Of a stretch of 52,975 nt of DNA, positions 36,689-48,083 are shown in pieces. Source of the DNA: Salinicola halophyticus (GTDB lineage Bacteria; Pseudomonadota; Gammaproteobacteria; Pseudomonadales; Halomonadaceae); NCBI RefSeq assembly GCF_003206695.1, contig NZ_PZJN01000003.1, positions 1 through 52,975 on the forward strand, given 5' to 3'. The notes under the pieces are model-generated. The model made no database searches and was not told where the DNA came from. It was given only the letters and a program-made list of their open reading frames with translations. Made by a program: the position numbers and the translations under genes. Positions within the stretch are counted from its first letter, which is position 1, and every line of letters starts with the position of its first letter.

Positions 36689-37747
36689 TCAGGCCGTACG
36701 GTAGGCGAAAGGCATTTCTGCCAGCATCCCGCGGCCGCCGGATAGGGTCAGAGCGAGATCCTGCAGGCAATCCCAAACGGGTAGGGCGATGGCGCCCTTG
36801 ATCGCCAGATCGATGCGCTGGGAGAACATCAGCAGCTTGTGCAGGCGTCGCTGGGGCAGACGCTTGAGCGCCTGCTGATAGCCGGGGCGACGTTTTTCCG
36901 GAATCATCGGGCGCTGAGCCTTGCAAGCATGCTCCAGGCTCTGACCCTGGTCGAGGTGCTGAAAGATCGAGAGCAGCGTTCGCAGCTCGCGGGTCAGCGC
37001 CCACAGGATGATCGGCGCTTCGACGCCTTCCTGGCGCAGGCCGCGCACGATGCGAACGACACGGTCGCGATCGCCTTTCAGACACGCATCCACCAGCGTG
37101 AAGACATCGTAACGCGCACTGCTCTCGACGCCGCTGGCGATCGCTTCGACATCGAGGCGTGCATTGGGCGGCAGCAGCAGTGCCAGTTTCTGCAGCTCCT
37201 GATCCGCCGCCAGCAGGTTGCCTTCGGTGCGTTCGCCGAGTAGCCGCGCCGCCTCCATGTCCATGGTGAAACCGTAACGGTTGGCCCGATCGCGCATCCA
37301 GAAACCCAGACGCTGATGATCGACCGGCCACACAGGGACGAACAGTCCCAGCTTGTCGAGCGTCTTGAACCATTTGCTCGACTGCGACTTGCGGTCCAGG
37401 CGCTGGCTCGACAACAGCAGTACGTTGTCGCTGCCGCCCGCCTGCTCGGCGTAGGCTTCGAGCGCTTTGCTTCCCTCCTGGCCGGGGGACTGGCTGCCGA
37501 GGCGCACCTCGATCAGCTTGCTCGAGGCGAACAGCGACAGACTGGCCGCGGACTCCAGGAGCTGCGTCCACTGAAATCCGGATTCGACGTGCATCACCTC
37601 GCGTTCTTCGATGCCGCGCTCGCGGGCAACGCGGCGCACGGCATCGCAGGCTTCCAGGTGGATCAGCGGCTCGTCGCCGGCGACCAGTACCACCGGCGGT
37701 AGACGTTTCTTGAGCGCCTCTTCCAGCTTGTCGGGAAAAACCTTCAT
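36689..37747 (-). CDS. holA: DNA polymerase III delta subunit HolA
   Basis: HolA is the delta subunit of the clamp loader; it opens the beta sliding clamp during replication. The 352-residue sequence starts MKVFPDKLEEAL and carries LVAGDEPLIHLEACDAVR, in line with the N-terminal AAA+-like domain that lacks a working ATP site, then the helical lid (about 210-240) and C-terminal collar domain (GYQQALKRLPQRRLHKLL, about 285-302). Length fits E. coli HolA (343). Its ATG at 37747 overlaps the lptE stop by four bases, so the pair is translationally coupled, in the standard leuS-lptE-holA order. Confidence 0.93.
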   Translation of the reverse strand: MKVFPDKLEEALKKRLPPVVLVAGDEPLIHLEACDAVRRVARERGIEEREVMHVESGFQWTQLLESAASLSLFASSKLIEVRLGSQSPGQEGSKALEAYAEQAGGSDNVLLLSSQRLDRKSQSSKWFKTLDKLGLFVPVWPVDHQRLGFWMRDRANRYGFTMDMEAARLLGERTEGNLLAADQELQKLALLLPPNARLDVEAIASGVESSARYDVFTLVDACLKGDRDRVVRIVRGLRQEGVEAPIILWALTRELRTLLSIFQHLDQGQSLEHACKAQRPMIPEKRRPGYQQALKRLPQRRLHKLLMFSQRIDLAIKGAIALPVWDCLQDLALTLSGGRGMLAEMPFAYRTA

Positions 37748-38232
37748 GGCGTCTCGAGCGCGTCCAGTCGGTCGATGAGTTGTTCGGCGGCATCACGACG
37801 CAGCTGCCTGACGGCTCCGGTACGCAGCTCCTCACCGGAATAGATATCGTCGGTGGAGAGCAGCACCGTCGTCGACGTCTCCAGCTGCTGCTGGTTGAGC
37901 AGGTAGGCGCTATCCGAGACACGCTGGACGGAGAACGGCGCCGTCAGCGTGATTTCGGTCTCGCGGCTGCCGGAGTCGGAGCGGGTCAGGCGAGTCTCGC
38001 TGATTCGCTCGTCGCCGAGATTGACGCGCAGGTCGGCGTCGTCGACGACGCGCGTGCCGGCGTTCTCCAGCGAGCGTTTCACTTCTTCGCTGAATGGAGA
38101 AACATTGGCGCTCAAGCTGAGTTCAGAAAGACTCAGGGTGGGCTGGTTCAGCCCTCGGAGCTGAAAGCCACAGCCGGCCAGTGCGGTCAGCGATACCGCG
38201 AGTAGGCCGGTCAAAACGGTGCGACGAATCAT
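37744..38232 (-). CDS. lptE: LPS-assembly lipoprotein LptE
   Basis: LptE is an outer-membrane lipoprotein that plugs and helps fold LptD, the lipopolysaccharide translocon. The signal peptide ends in lipobox LAGC, with the lipidated Cys at residue 21 (MIRRTVLTGLLAVSLTALAG then C). The body contains GFQLRG just after the Cys, as in other LptE/RlpB proteins, and the two-layer fold typical of the family; length is 162. AAGGAG precedes ATG 38232 by six bases. It lies 35 bases downstream of leuS and is coupled to holA by an ATGA overlap. Confidence 0.92.
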   Translation of the reverse strand: MIRRTVLTGLLAVSLTALAGCGFQLRGLNQPTLSLSELSLSANVSPFSEEVKRSLENAGTRVVDDADLRVNLGDERISETRLTRSDSGSRETEITLTAPFSVQRVSDSAYLLNQQQLETSTTVLLSTDDIYSGEELRTGAVRQLRRDAAEQLIDRLDALETP

Positions 38233-38267
38233 GAAAAGCTCCTTGTCACGGACGGCAATGCAACAAC

Positions 38268-40955
<2,688 letters not shown>

Positions 40956-41050
40956 TCAGGGCCACAAGCATACCCCAGACCCATCGTCGCAAGTAAGAGC
41001 CTGGCATCAAGGCCGGGTGAATCGATCCGCAGCAGCAAAAGGGGATAGCC

Positions 41051-41593
41051 ATGGATGAGCAACAGTCACGACCCGAGGCGCGTTCCCGTCTCAGCGAAGC
41101 CTATGAACGCATTCTGACCCGCTTGAAGGACGGCGGCGGAGAACTCTCCTGGGACAGCTTTCAGCACGAACTCGACGAGGCGGTCGCGTTCGAGTCCGAG
41201 TTCGAAGAGTTCACCAAGGACGAGGCGGCGCTGCTGCGTGCCTGGGTCGAGCGGGACATGCGAGATTTTCGCCAGTATCTGGCCAGGGGTGGCGAGGGCA
41301 TCGCGACCTGGCTTGGGATCGACCTCGACGTGCTCTCGCGCCGAGTCAGCGAAGCGCTGTTCTCGATCGCCGATCGCACCACCATCGATCGCGAACGCTT
41401 CGATGACGACCTGGAAGCGGCTCGGGCCGACTACACCGCCGGCGAAGTGGCGCTGCCGGGACGCATGAACTGCGTTCACTGTGGCGTCGGCGTGCTGCTC
41501 GATCAGGTCGCGCGGCTGGACGCCTGCCACGCCTGCGGACATCGCTACTTCCAGCGCGTTTCCGGAATGCCGCAATCCGAATCGCGGCCCTGA
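41051..41593 (+). CDS. Zinc-ribbon protein, DUF1451 family (YbeL-like)
   Basis: This 180-residue soluble protein has a helical, charged N-terminal region (about 1-130) and a C-terminal zinc ribbon with two Cys pairs, CVHC (about 141-144) and CHAC (about 160-163). E. coli YbeL has the same build and also lies next to leuS, divergently transcribed, so context supports the match. Function is unestablished; the ribbon suggests nucleic-acid or protein binding. AGGGGA precedes ATG 41051. A TATACT at 40913-40918 may be a -10 element, but the -35 is poor. Its 3' end faces the MHS transporter gene. Confidence 0.88.
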   Translation: MDEQQSRPEARSRLSEAYERILTRLKDGGGELSWDSFQHELDEAVAFESEFEEFTKDEAALLRAWVERDMRDFRQYLARGGEGIATWLGIDLDVLSRRVSEALFSIADRTTIDRERFDDDLEAARADYTAGEVALPGRMNCVHCGVGVLLDQVARLDACHACGHRYFQRVSGMPQSESRP

Positions 41594-41674
41594 GGCCGCT
41601 TTATCGACGCTCACGACTGGCGGCTCGGCACTCGCTAGTCGTGGGCGTGTCAGCGCGCGGCACGGCTTGGCAAA

Positions 41675-43045
41675 TCAGGTCGTGGGCCGCATGAAGGGTT
41701 CCGGAGCGTGGCGCCATTCGGACTCATCGGCATCCAGTGCGCGGTGGGAAGATTCCGGCAGGCGCAGCCCTCCCCACATGGCCAATAGCGTGATCGCGAT
41801 CAAATAGATCGCTGGCGACAGATTGTTGCCGGTGCGCTCGATCAACCAGGTTGCCACCAGGGGCGCCGTCCCGCCGAAGATCGTATACGAGACGTTGTAG
41901 CAGAGTGCCGAGGCGGTATAGCGCACCCGGGTCGGAAACTGCTCCGACAGCAGTACCGCCGTGACCACGCCGCAGATCACCGCGCCCACCGCCATCAGCA
42001 TCGCGCCGATCAGCGATGCCCACCATTCGCCGCTCCCGGCCAGCGTATAGGCGGGAAAGACCGCCACGATCAGACACGTTCCCGCCGTCAGGATCGTCTT
42101 GCGACGTCCGACACGATCGGCATATCGCCCGACGAACGGGCATAGCGCTGCCGCGAAAATCAACGCGCCTAGACTGGCCAGCAGCGCGGTGGTTCGCGAC
42201 GCGTGACCCACGACCTGCATGTAGGTCGTGAAGTAGGTCGTGAACATGTAAAACGACAGCGCCGTGACGGAAATGAAAGCGCTCAGACTGACAATGGTCG
42301 CGCCGTGCGCCCGGACGGTTTCTTTCAATGGTGCCTGCGGCACGGCATGTTGTGCTTTCAGGGCCTGGAAAGCGGGGGATTCGTCCAGTCGCAGGCGCAT
42401 GTAGAGCCCGATCAGCCCCAGCGGCGCGGCGACCAGAAACGGAATACGCCAGCCCCAGGCGTTCAGAGCCTCTTCGGACAGGATGGTGCTGATGACGAAG
42501 GTCAGCGCCGCCGCGGTGGCAAAAGCCATAAAGGTGGAAACCGGCACGAAGCTGCCGTAGCGGGCCTTGCGGTGGGTCGGCGCGTGTTCCATCACGAAGG
42601 CGCAGGCGCCGGCATACTCGCCGCCGGCGGAGAACCCCTGAATGCAACGCGCCAGTGCCAGCGCCAGCGGGGCAAACAGCCCGACGCTCGCGTAGGTCGG
42701 CAGCACGCCGATCAGCGTCGTGGCCCCGGCCATCAGCAGCACGGTCACGGCAAGGATGCGCTTGCGCCCGATCCTGTCGCCCAGCATGCCGAAGAAGATG
42801 CCCCCGAGCGGGCGCAGTGCGAATGACACCGCAAACACCGCGAACGTCTGCAGCAGTGCCAATGAATCGTCGCCGGGCGGGAAGAAGTGCTGCGAGATGA
42901 TCACGGCCAGAAAGCCGTAGACGGCAAAATCGAACCACTCGACGAAGTTGCCGATCGCCGAGGCCGCGATCACCTTGCGTAGCGTTGAAAGGTCGACATC
43001 GGTCGAAAGTGAGGCGGTCGCATTATTGTTGTGGACCGTGGCCAT
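41675..43045 (-). CDS. MHS family MFS transporter (ProP-like)
   Basis: This 456-residue inner-membrane protein is a metabolite:H+ symporter of the MFS. Twelve helices are visible, with family signatures SAIGNFVEWFDFAVYGF (about 30-46), motif A FGMLGDRIGRKRIL (about 83-96), RCIQGFSAGGEYAG (about 133-146), and the second half repeat GRYADRVGRRKTIL. These resemble ProP/KgtP/ShiA importers of compatible solutes or organic acids. It lacks the long C-terminal osmosensory coiled coil of E. coli ProP, so osmotic gating cannot be assumed. GGAG before ATG 43045 supports the start. In a halophile an osmolyte role is plausible but unproven. Confidence 0.85.
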   Translation of the reverse strand: MATVHNNNATASLSTDVDLSTLRKVIAASAIGNFVEWFDFAVYGFLAVIISQHFFPPGDDSLALLQTFAVFAVSFALRPLGGIFFGMLGDRIGRKRILAVTVLLMAGATTLIGVLPTYASVGLFAPLALALARCIQGFSAGGEYAGACAFVMEHAPTHRKARYGSFVPVSTFMAFATAAALTFVISTILSEEALNAWGWRIPFLVAAPLGLIGLYMRLRLDESPAFQALKAQHAVPQAPLKETVRAHGATIVSLSAFISVTALSFYMFTTYFTTYMQVVGHASRTTALLASLGALIFAAALCPFVGRYADRVGRRKTILTAGTCLIVAVFPAYTLAGSGEWWASLIGAMLMAVGAVICGVVTAVLLSEQFPTRVRYTASALCYNVSYTIFGGTAPLVATWLIERTGNNLSPAIYLIAITLLAMWGGLRLPESSHRALDADESEWRHAPEPFMRPTT

Positions 43046-43173
43046 TGCCTGTCTCCATGGGGTCTCGAGAGGGATGCTCTCAGCCTAGGGTGACAGGCGA
43101 TGTTCTATCGGCATTCAGGCGACGAGAAGTGTTCCGGCTGCGACGAGCTTCGCGGGTCGGCGACGAAAAAGCG

Positions 43174-44559
43174 TCAATCCTCGATGCCGAGCTGCTGTTG
43201 CACTCGTTCCAGCGAGTCCTGCTGCAGACGTCCGTAGAGTTCGAATTCGTCGTGAACCGGCCGACCCAGTGCCAGCTCGAAGGCGCTCTGGTTGGATTCG
43301 CTGCGAGACTCGCTGGCATGCGTCTGCTGCTGGGTGTCGCCGAGGTTCGACTGGAAGATGCCGGCGGCGCTGACCGGCAGGAAATCCTCGTAGGTGATCG
43401 GGGTGGCATCGATCCACCCCGTACCCACCGCGTCGTCGAGGGAAGCCGGGGCCGACTCGCCGCTGGCCAGACGCTCGCGCCCGCTGTCGCTGAGCTGATA
43501 GCGAAAGTACGCCAGCGCTTCACGCCGCAGCGTTGCCGCGTCATCGGGGAAGGCAGCGAAGACTTCGCCCAGCTGGCGCTGATGGGCGAGATTGTCGGCG
43601 GCGGCTGGCGCTTGGCGGGACTGGGCCAGCAGCTCGTCATATCGCGCGCGGCCCTTGGGTGTCAGTGCGACACCGCGCTGTTCGATCTCGCCGAAGCGGG
43701 CGGTATGAGTGCCTCCATCGCTGTCGGCGAACCGTACCGATTCTTCCAGGGCCTTGAAGCTGGTCTGGCGCAGCAGGATCGGCCACTGGCGCCGGGGCGG
43801 CCCCTCGATCACGGCCTTGGGCGTGATGCCATAGTCCGGCATCGCGGTCTGGGCGGCGTCGATATCCAGCGTTCGCGGCGTCAGATGGTTGATATGCGGA
43901 CCGCGGAAGCAGACCACGTCCGCCACCAGTCTGTGGGCCGCGTGCAACGCATGGTACGTGTCATGGTCGACCGTCGCGTCGCGGTGCCAGCGAAAGGTTT
44001 CCAGAATCTCGGTCACGAAACGCGCGGCCTGATCACGATCGAAGCCACCCTGGCGCTCACCCAGTTCGACCAGTTCGCGCGCCCCGGGGGTGAAGATGTC
44101 GCGCTCGGCAAGGATCGAGGCGGCCTGACGGCGCAGGCCGGCATCCTCGATCAATTCCAGGCGCAGCAGCGACGTGAAGATCCGGAAAGGGTTGCGCTGA
44201 AGCGAGCTCTCGTCGATGGGGCGGAAAGCCGTGGAGTGAACCGGCACGCCGGCCTCGGAGAGATCGTAGTAGCTCACGGGATACATCCCCATCAGCGCGA
44301 ACACGCGTCTCAGCGTCGACAGCTCATCGGCGGTGCCGACGCGAATCGCCCCGTGACGCTCGACGCCCAGGCGCGAGGTCTCGTTCTGCGCGTCGAGCCG
44401 AGCGGCCAGCGCCGGATCCGAGTCGAGTGTCGTCTGATTGATATTGGCGACCAGTTCGAGCAGATCGCCATATTGCGGCACTTCCTGCCGGTACATGTCC
44501 GACATGGCTTGGGAGAAGGCGCTGCGGATATCGTCGGGGGAGACCTGAGACAGTGTCAT
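43174..44559 (-). CDS. hglS: 2-oxoadipate dioxygenase/decarboxylase, HglS/YdcJ family
   Basis: This protein is close in sequence to E. coli YdcJ (DUF1338), the family shown in Pseudomonas putida (HglS) to turn 2-oxoadipate into D-2-hydroxyglutarate with Fe(II) and O2 in lysine catabolism. Conserved segments include FSQAMSDMYRQEVPQYG, VERHGAIRVGT with His69 and Arg73 matching the P. putida His70 and Arg74 region, CFRGPHINHLTPRTLDID with the second His, and HTARFGEIEQRG with the metal-binding Glu. The start at ATG 44559 gives 461 residues and matches YdcJ; the longer open frame upstream has no similarity. GAG six bases before is a weak site. No other lysine-degradation gene is adjacent, so its pathway here is inference. 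Confidence 0.9.
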   Translation of the reverse strand: MTLSQVSPDDIRSAFSQAMSDMYRQEVPQYGDLLELVANINQTTLDSDPALAARLDAQNETSRLGVERHGAIRVGTADELSTLRRVFALMGMYPVSYYDLSEAGVPVHSTAFRPIDESSLQRNPFRIFTSLLRLELIEDAGLRRQAASILAERDIFTPGARELVELGERQGGFDRDQAARFVTEILETFRWHRDATVDHDTYHALHAAHRLVADVVCFRGPHINHLTPRTLDIDAAQTAMPDYGITPKAVIEGPPRRQWPILLRQTSFKALEESVRFADSDGGTHTARFGEIEQRGVALTPKGRARYDELLAQSRQAPAAADNLAHQRQLGEVFAAFPDDAATLRREALAYFRYQLSDSGRERLASGESAPASLDDAVGTGWIDATPITYEDFLPVSAAGIFQSNLGDTQQQTHASESRSESNQSAFELALGRPVHDEFELYGRLQQDSLERVQQQLGIED

Positions 44560-44699
44560 GACATACTCGATGACCGGAAATGAAGAGTTCCATCCAACGC
44601 TATCGTCAGGCGGGAGGCAAGCCTCGAATGCCGCCTCGGAACCATTCGATAAACCGGCGTCGCATATCCGGAAATGACGCAGGTCCGAAAATCGTGACG

Positions 44700-44731
44700 C
44701 CACGCCCGTTGGCTGGAGTGCCAGGGCGTGG
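44700..44731 (-). terminator. Two-part hairpin after lnt
   Basis: CCACGCCC (44700-44707) pairs with GGGCGTGG (44724-44731), and inside it TGGC (44710-44713) pairs with GCCA (44720-44723). On the minus strand it follows lnt by 18 bases, and a short T stretch (gatttt) comes about 10 bases later. It probably ends the miaB-lnt transcript. Confidence 0.45.
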
Positions 44732-44748
44732 CGGCATGCGGCGGGGTG

Positions 44749-46236
44749 TTACCTGGGCTGGCGAGCCTTCCATACCAGTGCCGGTGCCAGCAGTAACAAT
44801 GACAGCAGCCACGTCGGCCAGCTGCCGGTGCGGGTGAAAGGCGTCTGTCCGGTCATGGGGATGATATCGCCGACGACGCTGGCGGTTTCGAACTGCGGCG
44901 CTCGCTCGCGCAGGCGGCCGTGATCGTCGATGATCGCCGTGACCCCGTTACTGGTAGCACGAACGACGTAGCGGCCGTTCTCCAAGGCACGCAGTTGCGC
45001 CATCTGCAGATGCTGCAGCGGTCCGATCGAGCGGCCGAACCAGGTGTCGTTGGAAACCGTCAGCAGCACGTTGGCATCTCGCGCCCGCTCCGCGACCAGG
45101 TCGGGGTAGACGATCTCGTAGCAGATGGCGCTGCCGATGGCGATGCCATGGGTCAGGATTGGAGGCTGGGAATCGTCGCCGGCGGCGAAGTCCGACATCG
45201 GCAGGTCGAAGAAGTCGATGACGCCGCGCAGCAGGAAGTCCAGCGGCAGGAATTCGCCGAACGGCACCAGATGGCTCTTGCGGTATTCGCCGCGGGTATC
45301 GCCGACGCCGGTGATGGCGTTGTAGTAACGCCCTTCGGCGTCGCGCTGGACGACGCCGGTCAGCAGTGAAGTGTCGCTGGGCAGCGTCGACTGCAAGCGC
45401 GCCATGAACGGCCGCGCCTGCTGTTCGAGCATCGGCAGGGCAGTCTCCGGCCAGACGATGATGTCGACGTCGTCAGGCACCTGACGCGTCAGGCGAGAGT
45501 ATGTGTTGACTGCATCACGCTGGCCATCGGCGCTCCATTTGGCGAGTTGCGGCAGATTGCCCTGCAGCAATGCGACGCGCAGCGGGTCGGCGGCCGGTGT
45601 CGTCCACTGGGCGGGTAGCGCCAGCGGCACCAGCCAGAGCAGTGCGATAGGAGCGATGGCCCACCAGCGACGATGACAAAATTCTACAAGGAGCGTGCCG
45701 GTGAGCGCGACGATCAACGACAGCAGATAGACGCCGCCGATGGGCGCCCAAGGCGCCAGCGGCGAATCGACCTGGGCGCTGCCCAGCAGCAGCCAGGGGA
45801 AACCTGTGAACGCCCAGCTGCGGAAGGCCTCGCCCAGTACCCAGATCCCGGCGAAGCTGAGAAAGGCCAGTCGCGGCGAAGTGAAACGACGATAGAGCCC
45901 GAAGACGAGCGCCGGGAATAAAGCCAAAGTGCCGACGAAAAGCGCGGTCAGAAACAGCGCCAGCGGTACGCCGGTATAGCCGTAGTCGTGAATCGAGACA
46001 TAGACCCAGGAAGTGCCGCTTCCGAACAGGCCAACGCCGAACACCCAGCCGCGAAGCGCGCTCTGGCCCACGCTCAAGCGATGCTGGCCGAGATACATCA
46101 GGGCAACCGCAACCGGTCCCAACCACCACAGATGGAAGGGTGCGAAAGAGAGCGTGGCAAACCCGCCGGCAATCAGCGCAGCGAGATAACCCGGCCATGG
46201 GCGGCGGGCGGAAATCAACGGCTTGGCTTGCGGCAT
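44749..46236 (-). CDS. lnt: Apolipoprotein N-acyltransferase
   Basis: Lnt adds the third acyl chain to the N-terminal Cys of lipoproteins in the inner membrane, which is needed before Lol-dependent export to the outer membrane. About seven hydrophobic segments precede a nitrilase-like periplasmic domain (about 215-465). The E-K-C triad is visible: WPETALP with Glu near 262, YRKSHLVPFGEFLP with Lys, and ICYEIVYPD with Cys near 372. Length is 495, normal for the family (512 in E. coli). It is the last gene of the conserved miaB-phoH-ybeY-corC-lnt cluster, separated from corC by 173 bases holding a short tandem repeat. Confidence 0.94.
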   Translation of the reverse strand: MPQAKPLISARRPWPGYLAALIAGGFATLSFAPFHLWWLGPVAVALMYLGQHRLSVGQSALRGWVFGVGLFGSGTSWVYVSIHDYGYTGVPLALFLTALFVGTLALFPALVFGLYRRFTSPRLAFLSFAGIWVLGEAFRSWAFTGFPWLLLGSAQVDSPLAPWAPIGGVYLLSLIVALTGTLLVEFCHRRWWAIAPIALLWLVPLALPAQWTTPAADPLRVALLQGNLPQLAKWSADGQRDAVNTYSRLTRQVPDDVDIIVWPETALPMLEQQARPFMARLQSTLPSDTSLLTGVVQRDAEGRYYNAITGVGDTRGEYRKSHLVPFGEFLPLDFLLRGVIDFFDLPMSDFAAGDDSQPPILTHGIAIGSAICYEIVYPDLVAERARDANVLLTVSNDTWFGRSIGPLQHLQMAQLRALENGRYVVRATSNGVTAIIDDHGRLRERAPQFETASVVGDIIPMTGQTPFTRTGSWPTWLLSLLLLAPALVWKARQPR

Positions 46237-46327
46237 GTCAGGGGCGCTCCTTGCGAAAAGTGCCCCTTATACCAAAGTTGCTGAATGAATGCGTTAAGTG
46301 CTTTCAACCGCGCTGACCTGCGCCTAG

Positions 46328-46380
46328 AGTCCCGGGGCTACAGTCCCGGGGCTACAGTCCCGCACCTACAGTTCCGACTC
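46328..46380. repeat. 14-bp tandem repeat between corC and lnt
   Basis: AGTCCCGGGGCTAC occurs exactly at 46328-46341 and 46342-46355, then AGTCCCGCACCTAC at 46356-46369, then a partial AGTTCCGACTC at 46370-46380. The units can pair through CCCGGG. It looks like an intergenic REP-type element in the corC-lnt spacer. Confidence 0.85.
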
Positions 46381-46409
46381 AGACGCCCGAGCCTCGAATC
46401 AGGCATCGC

Positions 46410-47309
46410 TCAGCTTTCGATGCGCCGTGCCGGTTCGTTTTCGTTTTCGACTTCGGTCGGTACCGGTTTGGCCTGGAGCAGGCGAATGCGTCGATTGTCG
46501 GCATTGAGGATGGTGAAGCGCCACTCGCCGAGATCGGTATGCTCGTGGCGACCCGGGAGGTGGCCGAAGCGCTGCATGATCAGCCCGCCGACGGTATCGA
46601 ACTCCTCGTCGGAGAACTCGGTGTCGAAGTGTTCGTTGAAGTCTTCGATCGGCGTCAAGGCGCGAACGGCATAGGTACCGTCGCCCATGTCGCGGATATC
46701 CTCTTCTTCGTCGGTGTCGTGCTCGTCCTCGATATCGCCGACGATCTGCTCGAGAATATCCTCGATTGTGACGATACCGGCGGTGCCGCCATACTCGTCG
46801 ACCACGATCGCCATGTGATTATGGGTATCGCGGAACTCCTTGAGCAGGCTGTTGAGACGCTTGGATTCGGGCACGAACATCGCCGGGCGCAGCACGTCGC
46901 GCAGGGCGAAAGCCTCGCGCTCCTGAGTGTTGCCCTTGAGTAGCGGGAGCAGATCCTTGACCAGCATGATGCCGAGCACGTCGTCCAGATTGTCGTCGAT
47001 GACCGGATAGCGCGAATGCGCGGTTTCCAGAATGATCGGCAGGCAGTCTTCCGGACGCTGAGTCACGCTGATGGCGGTGACCTGAGAGCGCGGGATCATC
47101 ACCTCGCGCACCTGCTGATCGCTGATCTGGAATGCGCCTTCGATGATCGTCAACGCATCCTGATCGAGGTTCAGGCGTGGGCCGGCCTCGCGCAGAAAGG
47201 TGAGCAGCTCTTCACGCGAGCTGGGTTCATCGAAATCGCTGGAGAAGGTACTGATCAGTTTTTCAAGCCAGGATCGACTGCTCTGGCTACTCGATCGGTC
47301 TTCGCTCAT
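46410..47309 (-). CDS. corC: CorC/YbeX CBS-domain protein
   Basis: CorC (YbeX) is a cytoplasmic protein associated with Mg2+/Co2+ efflux and, in E. coli, with ribosome and heat-stress physiology. An N-terminal helical region (1-60) is followed by two CBS domains (about 65-190) that bind adenine nucleotides, with [13 protein letters not shown] and [22 protein letters not shown]-terminal CorC_HlyC domain (about 205-285) has [20 protein letters not shown]. There is no DUF21 membrane domain, which separates it from CorB-type proteins. Length is 299, close to E. coli (292). It lies between ybeY, with a 288-base gap, and lnt, in the same order as E. coli. Confidence 0.92.
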   Translation of the reverse strand: MSEDRSSSQSSRSWLEKLISTFSSDFDEPSSREELLTFLREAGPRLNLDQDALTIIEGAFQISDQQVREVMIPRSQVTAISVTQRPEDCLPIILETAHSRYPVIDDNLDDVLGIMLVKDLLPLLKGNTQEREAFALRDVLRPAMFVPESKRLNSLLKEFRDTHNHMAIVVDEYGGTAGIVTIEDILEQIVGDIEDEHDTDEEEDIRDMGDGTYAVRALTPIEDFNEHFDTEFSDEEFDTVGGLIMQRFGHLPGRHEHTDLGEWRFTILNADNRRIRLLQAKPVPTEVENENEPARRIES

Positions 47310-47597
47310 GACTGTGGTCTCTTGTCCTCGAATGACACACGGAAGGGAAAAGGACTATCGCTCCATCGCAATGCCCGTAGGCGACACGATGCCTTCGCGG
47401 CGCGCTCGAAAGAGAGTCGCGGCGAATCGATGATCGATATCCAAAAGGGGCCAACCGCGATTCGGGCGCGGCTTGGCGGAGGCTCGTCAGGCGCTTCGGC
47501 CATCAGGCTTGGGGTCTCGCTGGATGCTTCCCCATGACCGCAGGAAGATCTCGTCGGTATCGGCATGATGCTGGATGTTGACGCTTTGAGTCGGAGT

Positions 47598-48083
47598 TTA
47601 GGCATCGGGTTTCGAATCGACGACGCGATACGGGTCCGCAATGCCAAACTGGGTGAGCAGAACTCTCTCGAGAGTTTCCATCTGCTCGGCTTCATCATCA
47701 TCTATATGGTCATAGCCGAGCAAATGCAAGCAGCCGTGTATTACCAGATGGGCGTAGTGATCGTGGATTGACTTGTGCTGTTCCTGCGCTTCGTTGGCTA
47801 CCACGTCGTGGCAGATCACCAGGTCGCCGAGCAGAGGCAGTTCGATCCCAGGCGGGGATTCGAACGGAAAAGAGAGCACGTTGGTCGGCTTGTCCTTGCC
47901 GCGATAGTCCCGGTTGAGCTGTTGGCTCTCGTCACGTTCGACAACGCGAATCGTCAATTCGTGGCGAGTATCGCCCTCATGAGCGAGTACCGCACCGACC
48001 CAGTCTTCGAGATCCGACTGGCTCGGGAGAGCCGTTTCGGCTTCGTCGCCGACGGCGATCTGGAGATCGATCTCCGGGGTCAT
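47598..48083 (-). CDS. ybeY: Endoribonuclease YbeY
   Basis: YbeY is a zinc endoribonuclease needed for 16S rRNA 3'-end maturation and ribosome quality control. The zinc motif H-3x-H-5x-H is complete in [11 protein letters not shown], with His116, His120 and His126, equivalent to 114, 118 and 124 of E. coli. The conserved NVLSFPFE and [11 protein letters not shown] segments precede it. Length is 161 residues. Its ATG at 48083 overlaps the phoH stop by four bases (ATGA), indicating translational coupling. A 288-base spacer of no recognised content lies between it and corC. Confidence 0.93.
   Translation of the reverse strand: MTPEIDLQIAVGDEAETALPSQSDLEDWVGAVLAHEGDTRHELTIRVVERDESQQLNRDYRGKDKPTNVLSFPFESPPGIELPLLGDLVICHDVVANEAQEQHKSIHDHYAHLVIHGCLHLLGYDHIDDDEAEQMETLERVLLTQFGIADPYRVVDSKPDA

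Noticed and set aside
42985-44583. 532-residue open frame on the plus strand
   Set aside because: It lies opposite hglS and the MHS transporter start, both clear family members.
46328-46380. CRISPR array
   Set aside because: The 14-bp units are directly adjacent with no spacers, and no cas gene is present.
47306-47701. 131-residue minus-strand frame in the ybeY-corC spacer
   Set aside because: Half of it overlaps ybeY in another frame; no good ribosome-binding site and no family resemblance, so I left the 288-base spacer unassigned.
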